DNA from: Gordonia spumicola
GTDB lineage: Bacteria > Actinomycetota > Actinomycetes > Mycobacteriales > Mycobacteriaceae
Length of the DNA: 64,000 nucleotides
Reading direction: 5' to 3'
Assembly (NCBI RefSeq): GCF_009932475.1
Contig: NZ_BJOV01000003.1
Span: forward strand, 124,001 to 188,000
Positions 1 through 8,579 of this stretch are shown here, piece by piece. The notes beneath the pieces are model-generated. The model was not told the DNA's origin. It was given only the letters and a program-made list of their open reading frames with translations, and ran no database searches. The position numbers and the translations under genes were made by a program. Position 1 is the stretch's first letter, and every line of letters starts with the position of its first letter.

Positions 1-134
1 CGCGTACGCACCCGACTGCGCCTCCGTCGGCGCGATCGCCGGGTGCGCCAACTGCATCAGCGCCGCCCGAGGCCACAGCAGATAGGCACACGGTTCGTCG
101 AGGACCCGCTGCAGGCTCGGGCGCGACCGACCGC
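1..134 (-). CDS. Partial DUF2236/MpaB-family oxygenase (N-terminal part, cut by window start)
   Basis: The minus strand from about 134 to 1 is open and encodes a stretch containing LLWPRAALMQLAHPAIA. This resembles the N-terminal signature of the MpaB/rubber-oxygenase-like DUF2236 family, where a G/W-P-R-A-L-L-Q-x-AHP segment precedes the haem-binding region. It directly follows the stop codon of another DUF2236 gene (TGA at 137-135), so the two would be a tandem pair read in the same direction. No ATG, GTG or TTG start with a ribosome-binding site is visible in this frame near the junction. Either a CTG start is used around 134, or the true start lies within the preceding gene, or the N-terminus is degraded. 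The product continues outside the window. The family assignment is by eye only. Confidence 0.5.
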
Positions 135-1049
135 TCAGATCACGTCCTTGTCGCGTTTCATGCGGAGCTGCAGGTCTTTGATGAGCAGCCTGTTACCGCC
201 GAACCGGATCCACTTCGGCAGGAACTTGTTGACCACCGACACGAACGTGAACAGATGCTCGAAGCGGCGGCGGTCGTCTTCGGTCCACTCCAACCCGAGC
301 TGCGCCTGCCACAGCGGCGGGAGGAAGCCCGTCGTCAGGAAGCGCAGCAGGTTCACGAACGGCCACCGGATCAGCGGACTGATCATCTTCAGATCGACGA
401 GGTCGTTCAGGAAGTCGCACGTCTCGTCGTCGATGACGGTCCGCTGGCACGCGATGTTCCACCAGTGGTCGAAGTCGGCGCGGGTGGCGGGCCACATGTC
501 GTCGGGCACCTGCAGGGTGGTGCCGAGGGTCTTCGCCGACTGGTAGAACTCGTCGGCGTCGGCCTCGTCCATCTTCCCGTGCAGCAGTTGATGAGTGTCC
601 TCGATGCCGATGAACAGGCACGCCGCCACCCACAGCTGCAGTTCGCGGTTGAAGGCGTTGTACTTCACCGGACTGTGCTCATCCGACTTCACATGTCGGT
701 GCGCCGAGTTCACGGCCTCGCGGAACGCGGCCTTCTCCTCGTCGCTGCCGATGATCGCGACCGACAGGTACTGGGCCGTGGTCCGCGCCCGTTTCCACGG
801 ATGTTTCATCAACGCACCCGACTCGACCTTGCTCTCCATCACCCCGTACGCCACTTCGGGCCACCCCAACTGCATGACGACGTTGGCCGCGGCCCCCGCG
901 AACGACCAGAAGTCGAGCGCCTCCTGGACGCGGGCGGGTTTGCGCAGACTCGTCACGCGACGCTTGCGGGTGGTGATCCGGATCCTGGTCTGCGCCGTCG
1001 TGAGCTCGGGCGTGGTCGAATCCATGTCGGGCAGGTAGCTCGCGGGCAT
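135..1049 (-). CDS. DUF2236/MpaB-family oxygenase
   Basis: A 304-residue protein matching the oxygenase MpaB/latex-clearing-protein superfamily (DUF2236), haem-dependent oxygenases common in mycolic-acid actinobacteria. Visible hallmarks are the LDFWSFAGAAANVVMQLGWPEVA segment around residues 45-67, the HRHV motif at about 117-120 that supplies candidate haem ligands, and the KYNAFNRELQLWVAACLF segment at 129-146. No signal peptide is seen. The ATG at 1049 is preceded by AAGGA. The gene lies downstream of the mce operon on the same strand, separated by about 195 bp that contain a tandem repeat, so it may or may not be co-transcribed. A second family member appears to follow directly. The substrate cannot be read from sequence; a lipid or isoprenoid is an inference from the neighbourhood. 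Confidence 0.75.
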   Translation of the reverse strand: MPASYLPDMDSTTPELTTAQTRIRITTRKRRVTSLRKPARVQEALDFWSFAGAAANVVMQLGWPEVAYGVMESKVESGALMKHPWKRARTTAQYLSVAIIGSDEEKAAFREAVNSAHRHVKSDEHSPVKYNAFNRELQLWVAACLFIGIEDTHQLLHGKMDEADADEFYQSAKTLGTTLQVPDDMWPATRADFDHWWNIACQRTVIDDETCDFLNDLVDLKMISPLIRWPFVNLLRFLTTGFLPPLWQAQLGLEWTEDDRRRFEHLFTFVSVVNKFLPKWIRFGGNRLLIKDLQLRMKRDKDVI

Positions 1050-1077
1050 GGCGTGTCCTTCGGTGTCGAGAGGTTCT

Positions 1078-1256
1078 GACGTCGTGATGATGGGCGGGAT
1101 TTCGACACGACGCCTCGGCTACCGCCTCGGTGTCGGCTCAATCATCGGACGAGGTCCAGAGAATCTGGACGTCGTAACAGGTCGCGGGATCTCGACACGA
1201 CGCCTCGGCTGTCGCCTCGGTGTCGGCTCGATCACCAGATGGGTCTAGAGAGTCTG
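1078..1256. repeat. Two-copy ~90-bp direct repeat of a dispersed intergenic family
   Basis: Two units, about 1078-1167 and 1168-1256, each begin with GACGTCGT. They share the core GATTTCGACACGACGCCTCG or its GATCTCGACACG variant, followed by CGCCTCGGTGTCGGCTC. Read on the minus strand each unit has the form TGATTGAGCC...GTGTCGAAATC. A diverged single copy lies at 14558-14613. The second unit abuts the stop codon of the Mce-associated gene at 1245. This looks like a dispersed extragenic repeat, not a coding sequence. Confidence 0.8.
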
Positions 1257-1817
1257 GACGTCGTCGACGAGCCAGTGGCCGTCGGACTTCTTGAGCGTCA
1301 TGAACATGCGGTACGGCTGGTTCTTGCCGGTGGGGGCGACGACGTTGGTCGCCTTCTGGTCGACGAACAGCAGCACGGTCGCCTTGTCGCCGTCGAGGGT
1401 CTCGACGGCCGAATGCGTCACCTCCGCGGTCGCGACGCCCTGACCGTTGGCGACGATCTCCGACAGCGCCTTCACCATCTCGTCGTAGCGGGACGCGAAG
1501 CCCGGCGTCGACATCCCGTTGACGGCGGCCCTCGACTTGTTCAGGTCGCGGTAGTCGAAGCTGGAGAACTTGACGGCGAAGTCGACAGCCATCGACTGCA
1601 CGGCGGCCCGGTCGCCGTCGCTCGCCGACACGGGAGCGTCATCGGCCGTGAAGTACCGGTAGCCGAAGAAGCCGGTGGCGGCCACGAGCAGTGCGATCAC
1701 GACGTACAGGGCGGCGCTCGCGGGCGGACGCGCACGCGTCACCGGACTGCTCTTGGCGACGGTCACCGGAGCCTCGGACTCCGCCGTCTCGTCCAGTTCG
1801 ATCGTGTCAGTTGCCAT
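1245..1817 (-). CDS. Mce-associated membrane protein
   Basis: A 190-residue protein from the ATG at 1817, which is preceded by GGAAAGG; an in-frame ATG at 1841 would add eight residues. It has a charged, acidic N-terminus, one transmembrane helix at about residues 34-54, and an extracytoplasmic C-terminal domain ending in a GHWLVDDVQTL segment. This architecture is typical of Mce-associated (Mam) proteins, which in mycobacteria are encoded after mceF and stabilise Mce complexes. The start overlaps the end of mceF by a few bases, so it is translationally coupled as the last gene of the mce operon. The fold of the C-terminal domain (SnoaL/NTF2-like in this family) is known for relatives and not shown here. 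Confidence 0.82.
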   Translation of the reverse strand: MATDTIELDETAESEAPVTVAKSSPVTRARPPASAALYVVIALLVAATGFFGYRYFTADDAPVSASDGDRAAVQSMAVDFAVKFSSFDYRDLNKSRAAVNGMSTPGFASRYDEMVKALSEIVANGQGVATAEVTHSAVETLDGDKATVLLFVDQKATNVVAPTGKNQPYRMFMTLKKSDGHWLVDDVQTL

Positions 1818-3036
1818 GTCGGGACCTTTCCAGGAGTTCACGCCATTGTTGAAGTAGTTCCGCGCCGTCGGGGACGAGGACCGGGTCGTCCACCGCGACG
1901 GGGCCGGAGGGTTTTCCGGGGTCCTTGAAGTCGGCGGTGCCGAGCCCGTCCGGGCGGGGAGCGTTGACGGCGCCGCGCTGCCCGTACCCGTTGCCCGGCG
2001 GGCAGTAGCGGGTGAGGTTGGGGTTCGACGGCGTCAGGTCGCCGACCGCCCGGCGCGGCTCGTCGTAGTACATGCACACCGGCCCCTGCGTACCGATGAG
2101 CGCGAAGTCCGCGCGACCGTTCTTGACGATCGACCGCAGGTCGAGAAGGCCCTGCGGGATCGTCTGCAGACCGGTGCGCAGTGCGTCGTCGCGGTTCGCG
2201 ATGATCGGCGCGACGGTCACCAGGTTGGCGAGCACCCCGCCGAACGTGCCCCGATACTCGTCGAACAGGTCCTGTGCCTTCCGCAGGCCCGCGGGCGAAT
2301 GATCGAGGAGATAGACGAACACCGGCTGCTGCGAGTCGAGCTGATCGGTGAACGACGCCGCCGTCTTCATACCCGTCTCGAAGCTCGACGTCGTGTCGCC
2401 CATCGCGTCGAGGACGTCGAGGAAGTCGCCGAGCAGGCCGCGCAGCAGTGGCGCGTTGGACCGGACGAGCCTGCCGAGGACGGCGCCGTTCGACACGAGT
2501 TTCGCGAGCGAGTCGTCGTCCCCGAACGCCGCGTTGAGTTCGCCGACGAGCGTCGAGATGCTGCCCGACCGGATCGACCGCATGACGACGGCCGCCTGCC
2601 CGATGATCTGGTCCATCTGCATCGGTTGTCTGTCCGCGGGGGCGGCGATCGTGTCACCGTCGCCCAGGTAGGGCCCGCCCGCGGCCGCCGGGATCACGTC
2701 GACGCTCTGGATGCCTGCCATCGAGGCCATCGTGACCTGCATGAACGAGTCGCGCGGGATCTTGACGTCGCCGCGCACCCGGAGTTCGATCTCGGCGCCC
2801 GCAGGCCCGAGCCTCGACGACGAGACGGTCCCGATGTCGACACCGCGCAGGGTGACGCCGGTGCCTTCGGTGAGCCCGAAAGCGTCGGTCATCGTCGCGC
2901 GCAGCGTGATCGTCCCCGACACGCCTTCCGGACCGGAGATGAACCCGACGCCGACGGGGATCACGATCGCCGAGATCACCAGGAACACGAGGAACTGCAG
3001 CGTTCCGGTCGGGGCGCGGTCCTTCAGTCCTGTCAT
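1807..3036 (-). CDS. mceF: MCE-family protein MceF
   Basis: A 409-residue substrate-binding subunit of an Mce lipid importer. An N-terminal helix at about residues 12-33 anchors it in the membrane. It is followed by an MCE/MlaD domain (about 40-120, with FGLTEGTGVTLRGVDIGTV) and a long helical region of the kind that builds the periplasm-spanning tube in mycobacterial Mce complexes. The Cys-containing C-terminal segment (GPVCMYYDEP, then RYCPPGNGYG near residue 345) is also usual for the last mce genes. Its ATG overlaps the mceE stop as ATGA. It is sixth in the mceABCDEF series, which fixes its identity more firmly than its sequence alone. Confidence 0.9.
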   Translation of the reverse strand: MTGLKDRAPTGTLQFLVFLVISAIVIPVGVGFISGPEGVSGTITLRATMTDAFGLTEGTGVTLRGVDIGTVSSSRLGPAGAEIELRVRGDVKIPRDSFMQVTMASMAGIQSVDVIPAAAGGPYLGDGDTIAAPADRQPMQMDQIIGQAAVVMRSIRSGSISTLVGELNAAFGDDDSLAKLVSNGAVLGRLVRSNAPLLRGLLGDFLDVLDAMGDTTSSFETGMKTAASFTDQLDSQQPVFVYLLDHSPAGLRKAQDLFDEYRGTFGGVLANLVTVAPIIANRDDALRTGLQTIPQGLLDLRSIVKNGRADFALIGTQGPVCMYYDEPRRAVGDLTPSNPNLTRYCPPGNGYGQRGAVNAPRPDGLGTADFKDPGKPSGPVAVDDPVLVPDGAELLQQWRELLERSRHGN

Positions 3037-4091
3037 CGCTTCGACCCCTTCTTGTCGCGGGGCATCCGCCCGGTCAGGACGTCGGAGAGCTCACCGGGCG
3101 TCGGGAGCGGCTGGCCGGACGCGAGGAGCCCGCCGGTCAGGATCTTGTCGATGCCGCCAGGGATGTCGAGGGCTCCGTCGAAGACGAGGTAGTCGCCGCG
3201 GATGGCGGTCCCCATGTTCGTCATGAAGCCGTTCATGTGCGTGAGTGTCTGCCCGACGTCGTCGTTGAACGTGCCGAGGGCGGCGACGAGCTTGGACGCG
3301 TCGGGGACGAGCCGCGACAGCTCCGGCACCCGCCCGCGGGTGATGCGGTCCAGGTTGCCCGCGAGCGTCGACGTCTGCGACATCAACGACGCGATCGCGT
3401 CGCGTTGGGCCGCGAGCACCGACACCGCGCGCGGCGTCTGATCGAGGAAGGCCGAGATCGTGTCCTGGTGGGCGACGAGGGTGTCGGTGACGTCGGCCGC
3501 CGCCTTCATCGCCGCGTTGAAGTCGCGCGTGTGCGCCGACGACCGCGCGAGAAGCCGGTTGAGGGTGTCGATGAGGTCGCCGACCTTGTCCGACCGCTCG
3601 GCGAAGGCCGAGTTCAGGCTGGTCATGATCGACTGCAGCTGCTTCATCCCGCTGCCCGACACGAGGTTGCCCAGAGCCGCGAGGGTGTCCTCCACCTGCG
3701 GTCCCATGGACGTCTGCGACACCCGTATCCGCGTTCCGTCGACGAGGTCGCCGACGGGCTCCGCGGGGGCGTCCAAGCGGATGAACGGCGTGCCGAGCGC
3801 CGACGGAAGCTGCACCTGGGCGGTGACGTTCTCCGGGAGTCCGGCCGTCTCGTCGAGCGCCAACGTCAGGACGGCCGTCGCGCCGTCGAGCTCGATCTTC
3901 GACACGCGGCCGATCGCCTTCTGCCCCGCACGCACGTCGGCTCCGACGACCACGCCGTCCACCGAGTCGAGTTCGGCGGTCACGTCGATGCCGCCGCCGG
4001 GCGATCCGACCGGGAGATCCTGCAGACCGACGGCACACCCCGACAGGGTGAACGTCGCGGCGAGTGCGGCCGCCGCCGCCCTCGCCCTCAT
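3033..4091 (-). CDS. mceE: MCE-family lipoprotein MceE (LprK-type)
   Basis: A 352-residue Mce subunit with a lipoprotein signal peptide: a short hydrophobic stretch ends in the lipobox LSGC, giving acylation at Cys19. This is the hallmark of the fifth mce gene (LprK in the mce1 operon of M. tuberculosis). The MCE domain covers about residues 38-115, with VVGADVRAGQKAIGRVSKIEL, and a long helical segment follows. The C-terminus is lysine-rich (KKGSKR). Start and stop overlap mceD and mceF as ATGA on both sides, so translation is coupled. It would sit on the outer leaflet of the plasma membrane as part of the hexameric lipid channel. Confidence 0.92.
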   Translation of the reverse strand: MRARAAAAALAATFTLSGCAVGLQDLPVGSPGGGIDVTAELDSVDGVVVGADVRAGQKAIGRVSKIELDGATAVLTLALDETAGLPENVTAQVQLPSALGTPFIRLDAPAEPVGDLVDGTRIRVSQTSMGPQVEDTLAALGNLVSGSGMKQLQSIMTSLNSAFAERSDKVGDLIDTLNRLLARSSAHTRDFNAAMKAAADVTDTLVAHQDTISAFLDQTPRAVSVLAAQRDAIASLMSQTSTLAGNLDRITRGRVPELSRLVPDASKLVAALGTFNDDVGQTLTHMNGFMTNMGTAIRGDYLVFDGALDIPGGIDKILTGGLLASGQPLPTPGELSDVLTGRMPRDKKGSKR

Positions 4092-5239
4092 CGGCCGGCC
4101 CGCTTCGGGAGAGCGCCGCCGGTGATCGCGGAGACGATGCCGAGCGGGTCGGACGCGCTGATCGGGAACGAGATCGGGTTGGTCAGGCCTGCGCCGACGC
4201 ACAGCGGTGTCGGGAGCCTGTCGCACAGCGGTTTGAGCGTCGTGAACTGGGTCAGCGTCGTTGACACGTTGAGGCGGATGCGGCCGCGTCGGTCCGGACC
4301 GACGGTGCTCGAGAGGTTCTGCATCATGAGCGGAGCGAGGTCCATGAACTCGGCGAGCCCCGACTTGTTCTTCGCGAGCACCGTGGTCAGCTCCTGCAGG
4401 TTCTCGGCGACGACACCGACGTCGTCCCCGTGTCGCACGACGAACGTGTTGATCTCGTCGAACACGGTCTTCAGGTCGTTGATCGGCGTCGTCACGTCCT
4501 GATTGGCCTGCGACCACTGATCGCTGAGCACCGACAGGGACCGGATGAGACCGTCGAGCGACACCTGCTTGGCCTCGAACGCGTTCATCAACCCGTTCAA
4601 GCTGGTCAGCAGGCCCTCGATGTCGTCGCTGCGGGCGCTGACGACACCGCTGGCCGACGACAGTTCGCGCAGCGCCCTGCCGAACTCGGGCCCGCGACCG
4701 TCCCATGAGTCGGCGGTCGCCGCGAGCAGCTTTCCGACGTCGCCCGTACTGCCGTCCGACGACGGTCCGACGATCGAGGTGAGGGTGCCGAGGCTGCCCA
4801 TCAGCTTGTCGAAGCTGATCGGCGCGTGCGTCCGGTCGAGTCCGATGACGGCGTCGTCGGCCAGGGTGGCTCCACCCGTGTACGCCGGCCCGAGTTCCAC
4901 GTGCCGGTCGCTGATCACCGACGGATTGAGGATGTAGGCGTTGACGCCCGCGGGCAGCCGCAGGTCGGCGTCGGTGATCGTCATGCGGACGCGGACGCGG
5001 TCGCCGAGTGGTTCGAGCGTGTCGATGCGGCCGACGTCGACGCCGAGGACGGTGACCTTCGATCCCTCGTAGAGACCGTTGACGAAGGTGAACTCGGCGG
5101 TCACCGTGCGCGTGTGCGCGTCGCGCCCGAACACGTACCACGACCCGACCGCGATGGCCGTGACGAGCAGCAGCACCGTGACGATCCGGCCGCCGTAGCG
5201 TTTGCGCGTCCGCACTTCGCGGACCTGTCGGAAAGTCAT
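4088..5239 (-). CDS. mceD: MCE-family protein MceD
   Basis: A 383-residue Mce subunit. The basic N-terminus (residues 1-17) precedes one transmembrane helix (about 18-37). The MCE domain runs from about 45 to 125 and shows FVNGLYEGSKVTVLGVDVGRI. A long helical domain follows, and the C-terminus carries the paired cysteines CDRLPTPLCVGAG. The ATG at 5239 overlaps the mceC stop as ATGA. An upstream in-frame ATG at 5272 lies inside mceC and is less likely. It is the fourth subunit of the lipid-import complex. Confidence 0.9.
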   Translation of the reverse strand: MTFRQVREVRTRKRYGGRIVTVLLLVTAIAVGSWYVFGRDAHTRTVTAEFTFVNGLYEGSKVTVLGVDVGRIDTLEPLGDRVRVRMTITDADLRLPAGVNAYILNPSVISDRHVELGPAYTGGATLADDAVIGLDRTHAPISFDKLMGSLGTLTSIVGPSSDGSTGDVGKLLAATADSWDGRGPEFGRALRELSSASGVVSARSDDIEGLLTSLNGLMNAFEAKQVSLDGLIRSLSVLSDQWSQANQDVTTPINDLKTVFDEINTFVVRHGDDVGVVAENLQELTTVLAKNKSGLAEFMDLAPLMMQNLSSTVGPDRRGRIRLNVSTTLTQFTTLKPLCDRLPTPLCVGAGLTNPISFPISASDPLGIVSAITGGALPKRAGR

Positions 5240-6282
5240 GCGCTGCACCCCTGCATCACGCCGAGGACGCACAGGAGGCCGTCCGGGATCACCGCCGACG
5301 GGGACACCACGTCGGCCCAGTTGCCGTTGCCCGTCGAGTCGACGATCGTGCGCATCGCGGGCGGGAGGTTGACCAGGATCTGATCGATGTTCGCGCTGTT
5401 CCGCTTGAGCGTGTCGGTCACCGACACCACGTTCCGGGTCAGCTCACCCATCGGGACCTGTGGGAACGTCTGCGCCATCGTCCCGAGGACGAGTCGCAGG
5501 TTGTCGGCCAGCCTCGTCATCACGACCTTGCGGACGACGAGGGTCTGCACGATGTTCTGCGTGTCGGCGAACGCGCTCGACACCGTCTGCGCCTGACGCG
5601 ATGTGACGTCGGCGAGTGTGCGCGCGATCGTCAGGAGCTGGTCGAGCTGCCTGCCGGTGCCCGAGATCGCCAGCGCCGCACCGCCTGCGCCGCTCAACGC
5701 CGCCGACAGGTCGTCCGAGTCGGGGACGATCGACTTCATCGTCGACATCATCGACCGGATCACCGTCGGGTCGATCGTGGCCGAGGAGTCGACGGCGGCG
5801 GCCGAGAAGTCGTCCAGCGTGAACGACGTGTCGGTCCGCGACAGCGGGATCGTGTTGTCGGCGCCCACGCTGCCGTGACCGGCCGGGATCACGTTCAGGT
5901 AGCGCTTGCCGAGAACGGTGCGCAGCCGCACACCGGCCCGCGTCTGACCGCCGAGCGGCTGGTCGTCGTCGAGCCGGAACTCGACGCGCACCCGGTCACC
6001 CGCCAGCCTGATCGCCTCTATGCGACCCGCGGGGACGCCGGCCACCAGCACCGGATCGTTGGTGGTCAGTCCTTCGGCGTTCGCGAGTTCCGCGGCGTAC
6101 GGCGACGTCGACGTCCGGTACGTCAGTTGCGGGATGCCGATCGCCAGGACCACCAACACCACGAGAGTGACGATGCCGAGTCCGCCGAGGGTGGCGGGCG
6201 ACGATCCCTGTCCCCGCTTCTCGGGTCGGAAGACGAACTCGATGATGCCGACGAAGACGTCGATGAGTCGAACGAGAAACAT
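5236..6282 (-). CDS. mceC: MCE-family protein MceC
   Basis: A 348-residue Mce subunit from the ATG at 6282. It is preceded by the G-rich Shine-Dalgarno AGGGGGG that immediately follows the mceB stop, with an 11-nt gap. One transmembrane helix lies at about residues 34-53. The MCE domain follows (NAEGLTTNDPVLVAGVPAGRIEAIRL), then a helical tube region, ending in the short Cys-containing tail LLCVLGVMQGCSA. It is the third subunit of the series and probably forms one protomer of a hetero-hexameric lipid channel with the other five Mce proteins. Confidence 0.9.
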   Translation of the reverse strand: MFLVRLIDVFVGIIEFVFRPEKRGQGSSPATLGGLGIVTLVVLVVLAIGIPQLTYRTSTSPYAAELANAEGLTTNDPVLVAGVPAGRIEAIRLAGDRVRVEFRLDDDQPLGGQTRAGVRLRTVLGKRYLNVIPAGHGSVGADNTIPLSRTDTSFTLDDFSAAAVDSSATIDPTVIRSMMSTMKSIVPDSDDLSAALSGAGGAALAISGTGRQLDQLLTIARTLADVTSRQAQTVSSAFADTQNIVQTLVVRKVVMTRLADNLRLVLGTMAQTFPQVPMGELTRNVVSVTDTLKRNSANIDQILVNLPPAMRTIVDSTGNGNWADVVSPSAVIPDGLLCVLGVMQGCSA

Positions 6283-6293
6283 GCGCGGCCCCC

Positions 6294-7313
6294 CTACCTG
6301 CACACCGGAGAATGGAGCGGACCGAAGATGTTCGCCTCCACGGGCGACGCCTTCAGCGTGAAATTGCAGAGGTACAGCATCATGAAGCCTCCGTACCGGC
6401 CGCTGTGGTTGATCTTGTCGGCGAGCCCGGGGAAGGTCGAGAGGAACGTCTCGAACTTCCGCGTCTGCGGGATCCACGCGGCGGTCATCCGCCGCAGGCC
6501 CGTCAGCGAATCGACGAACGAATCGCCTGCCGTCGTCATCATCTGGGCGAGGGCCGCGACGGCGCGGTCGCCGCTGTCGAGCAGTCGGGCGAGCTGCCCG
6601 CCGTCGCCGATGACGGCCGACGTCAACCGGTTGAGTCCGGTGAACAGCTCGGTGAGCTGCGGCGTCCGCTGATCGACGGTGAGCATGAGCGTGTTCAGGT
6701 TGCTCACCAGTCGGGCGAACACCGCGCTGTTGGCCGACAGGTTCGATCCCATCGTGGCGATCTGTCGCAGCAGCAGGTCCACCGAGGAGCGTCGCCCTTC
6801 GAAGGTGTCGACGAAGCCCTGCGCGAGATCGTTCACCTGTGTCGGGTCCAGGGCGTTGAAGAGCGGTTGGAAGCCGTTCATCAGCGCCGACAGGTCGACG
6901 GGACCGGTGGTCGACGCGACGGTGATCACGTCTCCGCGACGGGGCGGTGCGTCCGCGCCGCCGTCGGACAGTGCGATGTAGCGAGCGCCGAGCATGTCGC
7001 CGTACCGGATGGCCGCGTGGACGCGGTCGGGCACCGGATGCGCGCGCTGCACCTCGATGCGGACGCGCGCGATGGACGTCCCGTCGGGTTGGGCCGCGAA
7101 GTCGACCGACTCGACCCGACCCACGCGGACGCCCGACATCTTCACCGGGTTGCCCGCGATGACGCCTTCGGCGTCGGTGAATTCGAGGGTGTACTCGTCC
7201 GTCGGTCCGGACACCGGCACCTGGAGGGTGTTGAACACGAGGACCGCCGCGATCAGGCCGAGTGCCATGAACAGCGTCGCCTTGATCGCCACGAGCGGCG
7301 AGAGCTTCATCAT
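6294..7313 (-). CDS. mceB: MCE-family protein MceB
   Basis: A 339-residue Mce subunit. Two consecutive ATG codons (7313 and 7310) overlap the mceA stop, so the exact start is uncertain by one residue. A single N-terminal helix spans about residues 10-29. The MCE domain covers about 37-115 (FTDAEGVIAGNPVKMSGVRVGRVESVDF) and a helical domain completes the protein. The tail MLYLCNFTLKASPVEANIFGP resembles the conserved end of other MceB proteins. It is the second mce gene and is coupled to mceA. Confidence 0.9.
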   Translation of the reverse strand: MMKLSPLVAIKATLFMALGLIAAVLVFNTLQVPVSGPTDEYTLEFTDAEGVIAGNPVKMSGVRVGRVESVDFAAQPDGTSIARVRIEVQRAHPVPDRVHAAIRYGDMLGARYIALSDGGADAPPRRGDVITVASTTGPVDLSALMNGFQPLFNALDPTQVNDLAQGFVDTFEGRRSSVDLLLRQIATMGSNLSANSAVFARLVSNLNTLMLTVDQRTPQLTELFTGLNRLTSAVIGDGGQLARLLDSGDRAVAALAQMMTTAGDSFVDSLTGLRRMTAAWIPQTRKFETFLSTFPGLADKINHSGRYGGFMMLYLCNFTLKASPVEANIFGPLHSPVCR

Positions 7314-8578
7314 CGGACGGTCACTTCCTGTCCTCGGACCATCGGCCCGACCATCACCGACGTGGCCGCGCTCGGCCGTTCCTCGGCGACGCCGAGCGAC
7401 GATTCGATGATCTTGAGAGATCCGCGTTCGGCCGTCCCGTCGATCACCGGCTGCCTGCGCGGCGGGTTGAGGATGGTTCCGTTGGTGTCGCCCGGTCGCC
7501 GGACCGGACCGACGCCGCGTTCGGAACCCTTCCCGAAGCACTGGGATCCGCGCAGGTCTCCGTACTGCGGGCAGTCGGCGGCCGTGTACGGCATCGGCTG
7601 GGAGAACGTCGGGACGGCGGTGATGTTGAAGCGGCCCGACGAGAACAGGACGGTGCCCGCCGCACCGAATCTGTCGGCCTCGGCCAGCGTGCGGGAGACC
7701 CCTGCCGGGTTCTCGCCGACCGTCGCGAGGATCTTCCCGGTCGAGTCGATCACCCGGATGATGCGTGCGCGTTCGTCGGCGACGAACTCGTCGACGGACC
7801 CGACGAACCCGGACGCCGAGGTCAGGAAGGCCCCGATGTCGGACGCGTGGTCGACGACGCCGCGGGACACGCTGGTGACCGACGCGAGGGTCGCGGTGAT
7901 GTCGGGCGTCGCCCGCTTCAACGAGTCGACGACGCCGCGGAACGTCGGGGTGGCGTCGATGAACCTGTCGACGGTCGACTCCAGTTCCTTCGACGCCGCC
8001 CACCAGTCGTCGATCATGAGCCCGAGCTGGTCGCCGCGTCCGCCGATGGCCCGGTCGACCGCCGCGAGCGCGACGTTGAGCTCGGACGGCTTCACCTCGG
8101 CGATCAGGTCGGACATCTTGGTGAAGATGTCGTACAGGTTCACCGCGTCCGGTCCGGAGTCGACCGTCACGGTGTCGCCGTCGGACAGGTGCGCGTCGGT
8201 GCGCGCGCCCGCCAGCGGGACGAGTTGGACGTAGATGTCGCCGAAGAAGGTCCTCGGCAGCACGCGGACCCGCACCCCGCGCGGGATCATGTCGATCGCA
8301 CCGTCGTCGATCGTCAGCCCGACCTGCGACGACGCCGACCCGGCGTCGATGGTCGAGATCTCGCCGACCTTGATCCCGTGGTAGCGGACGGGTGCGCCCT
8401 GCTGGATGAGGCCCGCCTTGGTGGGGATGTCGGCGTAGACGGTCGGGCTGGTCTCGAGGACGCCCGTGCTGCGGCCGATCATCCACAGCGAGAACACCGC
8501 GAGGACGACGATCGCGGCGGCGGCGCGCAGCACGTACGACCGCGCGGACACCGGATGTCCGGGAAGCATCACGGTCAT
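7310..8578 (-). CDS. mceA: MCE-family protein MceA
   Basis: A 422-residue Mce subunit whose ATG follows the yrbEB stop by one base. It has a transmembrane helix at about residues 17-35, then an MCE domain (IPTKAGLIQQGAPVRYHGIKVGEI), then the helical tube. The segment with two cysteines near residue 340 (DCPQYGDLRGSQCFG) is typical of MceA. In the mce1 system of M. tuberculosis, Mce1A is the founding subunit of the fatty-acid importer. Which lipid this copy carries cannot be told from sequence. The Mce1R-like regulator upstream hints at fatty acids rather than sterols, which is inference. Confidence 0.92.
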   Translation of the reverse strand: MTVMLPGHPVSARSYVLRAAAAIVVLAVFSLWMIGRSTGVLETSPTVYADIPTKAGLIQQGAPVRYHGIKVGEISTIDAGSASSQVGLTIDDGAIDMIPRGVRVRVLPRTFFGDIYVQLVPLAGARTDAHLSDGDTVTVDSGPDAVNLYDIFTKMSDLIAEVKPSELNVALAAVDRAIGGRGDQLGLMIDDWWAASKELESTVDRFIDATPTFRGVVDSLKRATPDITATLASVTSVSRGVVDHASDIGAFLTSASGFVGSVDEFVADERARIIRVIDSTGKILATVGENPAGVSRTLAEADRFGAAGTVLFSSGRFNITAVPTFSQPMPYTAADCPQYGDLRGSQCFGKGSERGVGPVRRPGDTNGTILNPPRRQPVIDGTAERGSLKIIESSLGVAEERPSAATSVMVGPMVRGQEVTVR

Positions 8579-8579
8579 C

